Assembly: GCA_003427395.1 (NCBI GenBank) | Contig: BFEA01000076.1 | Coordinates: 2,629,358 to 2,693,357, forward strand | DNA: 64,000 nucleotides | DNA from: Chara braunii | Taxonomy: Eukaryota > Streptophyta > Charophyceae > Charales > Characeae | Direction: 5' to 3' | Shown: positions 57,291 to 64,000 of the stretch, piece by piece | Numbering within the stretch: the first letter of the stretch is position 1 | Layout of the letters: every line of letters starts with the position of its first letter | The notes under the pieces: model-generated | Database searches by the model: none | Seen by the model: only the letters and a program-made list of their open reading frames with translations | Told to the model about the DNA's origin: nothing | Position numbers and translations under genes: made by a program

Positions 57291-58860
57291 CCTTTCATAC
57301 TACTGACCCCTCCTCAACTACGCCATACCCTCTATATCCTGAATTCATCTTCCAAAATTCTGGGTCTCTCACGACGGTAGCTTCTTCCTTCCCATACTTC
57401 CACTCCTCACCATCACATTAACCATCAACCTTCAGCCATCACGATCGGTAACAACCATCACCTGTCTTCCCCGAATCTTATCTCCCTCACACTCCAGTCT
57501 TGACCGCTCTTCGATCCTTTCCCGCCTGTCGGCTCGTCCTCCACCTACCCGTGCTTTTGGCTATTCAACCGCCACACCCCTCGTGCTCGATTACCTTCAC
57601 CATCGATACTCTTCCCCACTCCTCCATTCATCCAGTCACCCCTCCTTACAACCCTTCCTCCGTCACTCGATCCCGACTCCCTCCTGTACATGTCTCAACA
57701 TCCCAACATACCCCCCNNNNNNNNNNNNNNNNNNNNNNNNNNNNNNNNNNNNCCCCCCCCCAAAAGCCCTCCCCGGTTCCCTCCCGCCTAACCCAACACT
57801 TGACAATCGAAGTGCACATCTTCATACAAACCTCATCCCTTCTCAACCCTTCATCTCCCCATCCTGAGGACCTACTTGGACTCCAATCCTCGTCCCCCTC
57901 CCTACCTCTCTCCCACCAGATTCTTCCTTCCCACTGCGGCACTGCCCTCTGACTCTCACCCCACTGCTCTACTCCGGCTCTTCACATCCCAACTCCTCGC
58001 CCAAATCCCCCCCCCCTCGAATTCAAATCTCCCTGCCCCCAATCCATTTCGCCCCCCCGTTACTGTCCAATCCCGTTTCGCCCCCCGTTACTGTTCCATC
58101 CCGATACCAGCCCCATCCAGACCGTGCCCCATCCCCATCCAGATCCCGTACTCATCCCGACCCCGTTCCACCCCTACCCAGATCCCGGTATAGCCCCTAT
58201 CCCGTCCCTGCCCCTCTAACACACCGATTCTTACCCAACCCGACACCGATCCCGACTCCATCCCATCCCCGATACCATTTCCCTTTCCCAACCCGAACCC
58301 TCTTGTATCTCATCTCATTCCCACTCCGATCGCGCTTCGTACCCACCCGACCCCACACGTCACAGATCCCGATCCTATCCAAAATGGATCTTACCCCGAT
58401 TCCGATCCAGAACCACTCGGATCCCGACCCCGCCCTATCCCAGACTTCGCGCCAAGACCATCCCGATCCCACCACTACCTCTCTCCCAACCCTATCCTGA
58501 TTCAACCGTGATCCCATCCCGATCCTATCTCGATCCCAGGCTTTGTCAAGTGTGCTTCTCCACCCTTCCTCCGGTGGCATCTCTTTATCTAACCTTACTG
58601 GTTACTGGTCTTCGGTTGGGAACCCGATCCCCAAGTGGGGAGGGTAAATGCTGCCAAAATTTCCGTAAAAGCATTCGGCTTTCCCAAGTGTGCCAGTCTA
58701 CCTGTCCTACTAAGCTCTCACCACTCTCACCACTCTCACCACTCTCACCCCGATCCTCACCTAGTTCCTGATCCAGATCTGAACCCACCCTAGTTCTGTT
58801 CATACATCCTTTCCCCTAACCCTCTCCCCTCCCCCCCCTCCCCCCCCCCCCCTTTCTTCT
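57291..58860 (+). repeat. C-rich low-complexity tract with (GATCCC)-like repeats
   Basis: Pyrimidine-rich DNA dominated by CCCATCCC, ATCCCGATCC and CACTCTCAC runs, with 36 Ns at 57717-57752 inside a poly-C tract. It ends just upstream of the LINE ORF1 and may include the LINE 5' UTR. A GGTAAATGCTGCCAAAATTTC segment at 58643-58663 echoes the giant-LTR repeat core. Open frames across it are compositional. Confidence 0.7.
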
Positions 58861-58960
58861 CCCTCTCCCTCTCCCCTTCCCTTTGCACCTTCCATTGAGT
58901 CGTGACGGTCTAGACTGCAAAATTCGAGCGAGACAGAGTTTTGAAACCACTGAAAAGTTG

Positions 58961-59843
58961 ATGATGGCCACCCCAATGCCACCCATGACCCCTACAGACC
59001 AGGAGGCACCAGGAAGCGCTGTCAATATCATTGACAACGAGGCCCTCAAATTCCTAATTGAGAAGACGGAAGTCCAAGGGGTTGAATCCACGGGGAAACA
59101 GGTAGCGGAAGGAAAAGAAGAGGAGGTGGTTATCTGGAAATATCCAGAGGAAAAGATTGCTGAATTGGATGATCTGCACGAAAGACATGGGGTAGTCTTC
59201 AATTTCACACGCCATGGGGCAGATCTTCAACCAGCAGAAAAGAGGAAATGGATAATCGAAACTATCAAGAAGGAACCAAAACTCAAGCAGATTGGGGACA
59301 CTTACACACTGCAGAATTTGGGTCGCAACAACATTATGGTAGTTTTTATTAACGAAAATCATGCATGAATCGCAGCGGAGATGCAATCCAAAAACTGCCA
59401 CGGGTCAGTGTGTACCATCACCAAATGGAAGAAGCTGTGAGCGCAAAGACAAAACCCAGTCTTTGCAGTGTCATACAAACAGACCCTGCTGAAAGAGAAC
59501 TTTTGGGTTCAATTTGATAACATTCAACCCAGATTCCATGGTCTATTGGTTGACAGACTCGGAAGGCAATACACAGCGAACAAAATCCTTGAATGGATTC
59601 TACCGACGCCGGAGTTCTTGGCCCCTCATTGCGGAACCATGACAACGATATTGGATGTACAAACAGATGACCCCCCAGTGTTTCCATCGGTCTGGAAATT
59701 CCAGATAGAAAGCAGAGTGGTGGAGGTAAGGATATCAACCAGGACCTCGCTGATCTGTTTTAGTTGCAGAGAACGAGGTCACTTGGGAACTGATCCTCTA
59801 CCTGTCCCAAGTTCTCAAAACAAGCAAAAGAAAGGAAATTACT
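58961..59843 (+). pseudogene. LINE ORF1, N-terminal part
   Basis: From ATG 58961 the frame is open to a TGA at 59366-59368 and, past a second in-frame TGA near 59438, on to 59843. The first TGA could come from CGA. A conserved-looking helical part has KRKWIIETIKKEPKLKQIG. A later part has ENFWVQFDNIQPRFHGLL, and CFSCRERGHLGTD follows, a CX2CX4H knuckle whose last Cys is replaced by Pro. ORF1 proteins of plant L1-like elements bind the element RNA through such knuckles. Confidence 0.75.
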
Positions 59844-59850
59844 ACCGAAC

Positions 59851-60904
59851 ATGTTGGTAGAAGTGGAAGATGCGCCCGACATATGGTATGTGGCTGACCC
59901 CTGTCACGATGGATGTTTTTTTTACGACAATCTAGATAAACCAGATTGGGTCTGGCATTTCACGGACCAGACACAGTCGGTAAAAAAAACATACATTTTT
60001 CCACCCGCGGACAGCAGATGGCAGAAGAAGGCAACCGGGAAAGTGAAGGGTAACCCAACAAAGATCAACACCGATCCCCTCACGGATTCAAGAATAGTCA
60101 GGGAAGAGAAGGCAAGGGAAGATCTGTTGTGTGACCTGGACACCATAAGAGAACAAATGGAGCAAGAATACAACAAAGACCCAACGACATTCAGGGAAGC
60201 GCTGAAACAAGTTAAACTGCACACACACAAGAAGAGGGATAAGGCACACACTGAAAACAAAAGGTCATCACACGGTGTCTGCATCCAGACAGAGAAAGAA
60301 ATGGGCCCAAATAGAAGAAAGGCCGAGGAAGTTGGGAAGGGAAAGGAAGTGGAAATGACGGGAACCTCGGAAAGGGAGGATGCAGTTGATGCAGACATGA
60401 TAGGAGGTGAAGTAGACAACAAATCAGAAGCAAAAAAACAGCACAACAGAGGCAACCTCCACAGAGGAGGACGATCGTTCCCGTCGATCCCTGGCCTGGC
60501 TCAGAGAATATGTAGAAAAAACAAAGAGGGAACGGGAGCACGCTTTCGATTTCTATGTAGCCTGTCTGAAACATGCAGAGAGGCCTCAGGTAAGCGGTAA
60601 GAAAAGTACCATGGTAGGGATCAGCAACTCCTCCAACCAGTTCGAGTTACTTAGAAAGGCAAAACAATTCTCGGAGTACGCGGCTTTCAGGTATGCAGAA
60701 AAGAAAAGGGCAAGAGACCAAGGGACAAAGGACAAGGACAAAACCATCCCCACAACCAAAGACGACTTTCTAGACCTGCTTCCCAAGACGAGAAAAACAA
60801 ACAAGAATCAGAAAAGAAAGGACCTGAACAAGGGACAACCAGAAACAGAGGAGGATTCAGAACGCAACCTCTTCGAGAAGGAGGCAGCAGTAGTGTTGTC
60901 ATAA
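59851..60904 (+). pseudogene. LINE ORF1, C-terminal charged part
   Basis: Two frames (59851-60600 and 60611-60904), each one shift away from the one before, both rich in Lys, Glu and Asp with predicted helix (for example EEKAREDLLCDLDTIREQME). No catalytic motif. It is most simply the tail of ORF1 with one frameshift at about 59845 and another near 60580. Confidence 0.6.
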
Positions 60905-61156
60905 ACAGAGAAGCTGAAGAAATGGAACAAGGAGTACACCTCAAAATTTACTACTATCACTCAGATAGCTGCCGACAAGGCTCCAATGGTAACTGAATCG
61001 GCCAAAGCAGCTCGAAGAACCTCGAGGAACATCCGACCACTCATTGTAGCCAGACATGTGGCCAGAACGCAGGCAGATCGCCACAGATGTATCCTTCAAA
61101 ATCCCCCACTTCGTGGAAGGTGTGAATGTTGTCAAGGTGCTAAAAAATCAGGTTAA

Positions 61157-61597
61157 GTGGAAACCCCATTGGTGATCTTTGAGACTGTAGTCATGGAGGA
61201 AAGCCATATTGACACCAACATGCAAGAAGACTCAGAGAACTCACAGAAGAACACGCAAACAAACAAAAACTCCCCAAGGGCCTTTTCACCCCTAATCGTT
61301 AAAATGCCGAAATCAACAAAATTAAGATCTGGGATGATTTGGAAACCTTGGAGAACGGTGGCTGAGGTTCCCTACAGCATCCTGGCAGACATAGGTATGT
61401 CGGCTGAATTGATGGCCACATCAATCGCACATATTGTCTCAACGGGCTTGCTGGAAGGAGACGAGGATCTAGATGCAAGAGCATATGCCACCGACTGTGA
61501 GAGAGTCTACAGAAGTGTGTGTCGGACTTCGAGTCGTGGGACGGGGACGATGAAAAAGACAATTTGGATGGGCTCCCGGACTTGGAAAGGACGATAG
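61157..61597 (+). pseudogene. Unrecognised LINE-internal frame
   Basis: 146 codons between ORF1 and the endonuclease. It includes GMIWKPWRTVAEVPYSILAD and a helical stretch after it. It may be the end of ORF1 or the start of ORF2. 60905-61156 and 61598-61845 show only short broken frames. Confidence 0.4.
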
Positions 61598-61844
61598 TGG
61601 AAACGAAGGCCGGGAGAAATCAAACACGATGGGAGAGAATCCACCCTCCTCGTCAGAGGAAAAGGGGTTGGAGTCTGATCAGGAAGTAATTGAAGAGAGT
61701 GAGAATGAGGAAGGACCTCCCCTCCCCCCTTAGGTCTTCCCGTACCTCATCGCCCCCTAAACCGATAAAGCTACAACCATGGAGAGTTATAGGCTACGGG
61801 CTAATGAGGCGGGAGATCGGGTTGATTGGAGAAGTCAAGGGCTA

Positions 61845-62580
61845 GTCATCAGGAGTTGGAATGTTAATGGGCTCGGGAATGTGGTGGAGAGAAGAAAAGT
61901 TGAACGACCTGTTAACAGGGGTGACAATTGCTAACAGGAAAACAACAGATATTTTGTTATTACAGGAAACTCACCTCACCTTATCGACAGAACACAACAA
62001 AATCCGCTCTTTTCTGGCAAGGAAATTGGGAGGCTTAAAAGACGAAATATGGTCGGCAGACCCCGCCAAGTTCCAAGGGAACAGCAATCCTCATACCCAA
62101 AGCATCCCGCCTATACACAGCAGGTGCAATCATAGACAAAAAAGCAGACCTGATTGAAGGTCGATGGAGATTACTACATCTTAGATGGAAAGAAGAGAAA
62201 CTAGTATTGACCAATGTTTACGCACCAAATTCTGTGTCAAAGAGATCGGTTTTCCTGACAAATATTAGAAGTCTGATTCCGCCGACGACTCCTTGCATTC
62301 TAGCGGGCGACTAGAATGCCACCTTAGACCCAACAACAGACCGCATATCGCGCTCTCCCAATACCCCCACCTCGTCAAAGGCATTCCCGATTCAAGAATT
62401 AATGGTGGATCTTAACTTGGTCTCTATATCCTGTTAAAAGAGCTTTCGCCTTGGTCAAGAAAAACCATGCACACCATACTGCCTCAGAAGCACTGATGGG
62501 GGCAGTCAAGGACGCGGGGTTTTTACCTTTGTCGTCGTACACGGGGCTAGATCACAAACCAATTGAGCTGATAATAGCCT
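61845..62580 (+). pseudogene. LINE ORF2 APE-type endonuclease
   Basis: Motifs appear in family order across three frames: RSWNVNGLG (about 61851), DILLLQETHL (61948-61977, catalytic Glu), NVYAPNS (62214-62234), ILAGD then a TAG where the family has Asn or Phe before N (about 62300), and GLDHKPIE (62545-62568), where the usual S-D-H is L-D-H. Frameshifts near 61890 and 62075. This domain nicks target DNA for target-primed reverse transcription. Confidence 0.85.
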
Positions 62581-63270
62581 TCGACCAAGTAGTTAAAAGG
62601 GGGGCCAACTTTCATAAGCTCAACAATGTTCTTTTACTCAGCCAGGTCTTTCAAAAGGAGATATATGATTGTTGGACAGGCCAGAGGGTGGCACGGCTGA
62701 GCACAAAGACTCGGTGGGAATGGTTCTATTCTATCTGTCGAGGCCGCCAGAATTTCTAGAAAGCTCGCTTCTATGACAAAGCAAAGAAGACAAACTTTAG
62801 AATTTGCTCTGAAACTAGCAGAAGCCAACCTGATGGATAACCCTTCCTCGCCCCTTTATGATGAAATCTTTGAGAAGGCGTGGGAGGAATTGGATATGCG
62901 GAGGTGGTGGGATCTGAAAGGGTTGCAAATAAGAGTCAGAATGAGCGAATATGAGCTTAGTGACTCTATGACAAAACACTTCTTTGCCCGAATCAAAGCT
63001 AACTCAAGAGTCGGTACAATAGAAGGCTTGACATCTACCACAACCCCAAATATCACGAGATCAGATAGTGAAGGGATGTTAGAGATAGCAAAGGATTTCT
63101 ACAAAGACCTCTACCAATCAAAGACTCCTATGTCAATAACACCCAACACAAGGGAGGCAAGACAGAGAATGCTCCAATATCTGGAACAGACGATAACACC
63201 TGAGCAGGTCGAGGCGCTTGCAATGAACCCAGATCATGAAGACAGTTGTCAACAATGCAAGCCCAGATAA
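62581..63270 (+). pseudogene. LINE ORF2 region between endonuclease and RT
   Basis: Frames 62451-62759 and 62773-63270 cover the linker. The second has TKHFFARIKANSRVG and LEIAKDFYKDLYQSKTP, the FY-xx-LY stretch typical just before RT in L1-like ORF2. Stops at about 63270, with unrelated sequence after. Confidence 0.7.
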
Positions 63271-64000
63271 ATGTCCATCTGCTGATGATTACTAGTAGTC
63301 AAAATCGTAACCAGACAGAATGACATGAGGAATCATACACAGACAAAAGAGAGGAGGGAGAAGACAAAGGAGAGGAGTACAACGCCCACTCCTGCTTCGA
63401 GCTCCCTCCTCTCCAACCACCTCAATAATCAATAGTCTGAACGAGTATCTGAAGTATCCACAATGTGCCACGTGGCACGTCTAATCAGTCCCACATCAGC
63501 ATCTGGAGCAATGTCGACATGAAGACCACCAGGTACGTATCCCCGAACTCTCCACAGTCCTGATCTCCTCCTGAAGCGACGACGAAACAGAACAGCAATG
63601 TCGATTACGTAGTCCCAATCATAGAACACGTGGCAGCAACCACGTCAGCCAATGATACACGTGGCAGCAGCCACGTCAGCGATAGCGCATGGCAACTGCC
63701 ATGTCAGCATGCCAAGAAGACAGGAGCAAGCCGATCACCATGCTGGACTAGCAGCGCCTCGCCAAGTCACAATGCCAGCGTCGCAGCGTCGAGCCAGCGT
63801 TGGAGTCAACGCGTGAAGTAAGCATCAATGCAAGACAGAATAAATGTCAAAGCCAGGAAGTCAGCTCTTATGTAGTGTTGACGTGGGGTCTGGACCCCGA
63901 ATGCTGTATTCCTCAGCCGTCCAGATCTCAATGCGAATGAGGGCTCAAATTGGCCTGAAACCGAGTTCCCTCCAGCCTGCATGTGCTGTCTGGGTGCCTG
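63271..64000. other. Unassigned DNA after the LINE
   Basis: No gene recognised. Contains the CACGTGGCAGC hairpin repeats (63465-63703) and GAGGAGGGAGAAGAC purine tracts near 63350. Confidence 0.5.
63465..63703. repeat. Short hairpin repeats with compensatory arms
   Basis: GTGCCACGTGGCAC (63465-63478), ACGTGG-CAGCAA-CCACGT (63628-63645), ACGTGG-CAGCAG-CCACGT (63659-63676) and CATGGCA-AC-TGCCATG (63688-63703). The last three are each followed by TCAGC. The change CGTGG/CCACG to CATGG/CCATG is paired. Confidence 0.85.

Larger units (their letters stand above)
58961..63270 (+). mobile_element. LINE (L1-like), 3'-truncated before the RT core
   Basis: Order is ORF1 with a zinc-knuckle-like motif, then an APE-type endonuclease, then the segment that precedes RT in L1-like elements (ending near 63270). 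No RT palm motif (such as YADD) is seen before unrelated sequence begins. Several frameshifts and stops. Usual 5' truncation does not explain loss of the 3' end, so a later deletion or rearrangement must be responsible. Confidence 0.85.

Noticed and set aside
57500-58580. Pro/Ser/Thr-rich ORFs in the C-rich tract
   Set aside because: All frames are open through low-complexity composition, the block includes an N gap, and no motif is present.

Overview
This window is repeat-dominated nuclear DNA from a plant-lineage eukaryote. I found no ordinary host gene, rRNA or intact tRNA. A 19-nt primer-binding site at 39725-39743 matches the 3' end of plant tRNA-Asp, and a Penelope-like retroelement carries its GIY-YIG nuclease upstream of the reverse transcriptase, a layout described from the green lineage and protists. 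Together these suggest a green plant or streptophyte alga. A charophyte such as Chara is my guess, not a demonstration. Almost every coding trace is decayed by stops and frameshifts.

Layout. (1) 1014-14366: a Ty3/gypsy retrotransposon on the minus strand (G1), gag-protease-RT-RNase H-integrase read right to left. (2) 5224-13175: an ~8 kb non-coding giant LTR-like unit (copy A) inside the gag of G1, with a perfect 4-bp target duplication CCGC; removing it restores the gag frame. (3) 15.6-17.1 kb: a Penelope RT fragment with a hammerhead-like motif downstream, then an unrecognised ORF. (4) 17.7-19.9 kb: a partial giant-LTR copy, simple repeats and a 209-bp near-perfect inverted repeat. (5) 19909-48009: a gag-only LTR retrotransposon (element Z) with LTRs of about 4.5-4.8 kb. 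Its 5' LTR (19909-22580 plus 37930-39722) is split by a minus-strand giant LTR-like unit (copy C/D, 22581-24527 plus 32905-37929), which is itself split by a plus-strand unit (copy B, 24528-32904). This is a three-level nest. (6) 49229-53717: a Penelope-like element (minus) flanked by ~149-bp direct repeats. (7) 53721-56322: a giant-LTR fragment against a second gypsy gag (G2, minus). (8) 56.3-58.9 kb: AT-rich then C-rich low-complexity DNA. (9) 58961-63270: a LINE (plus) with ORF1 and an APE-type endonuclease, ending before the RT core. (10) 63.4-64.0 kb: short hairpin repeats.

The most unusual signal is inside the giant LTR-like units. Arrays of short stem-loops keep a nearly invariant hexaloop (TAAGTT) while inner and outer stems differ from unit to unit yet stay complementary. 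Copy A has about 13 units (9614-10580), copy B about 17 (29551-30800) and copy C about six on the minus strand (33507-34115). Paired changes around a fixed loop suggest a maintained fold rather than a plain tandem repeat.

Assembly cautions: a Nextera mate-pair junction adapter at 26400-26437 lies between two identical 171-bp copies; a 95-bp duplication sits around a single N at 2164; N gaps lie at 17229-17288, 43959-44329 and 57717-57752.
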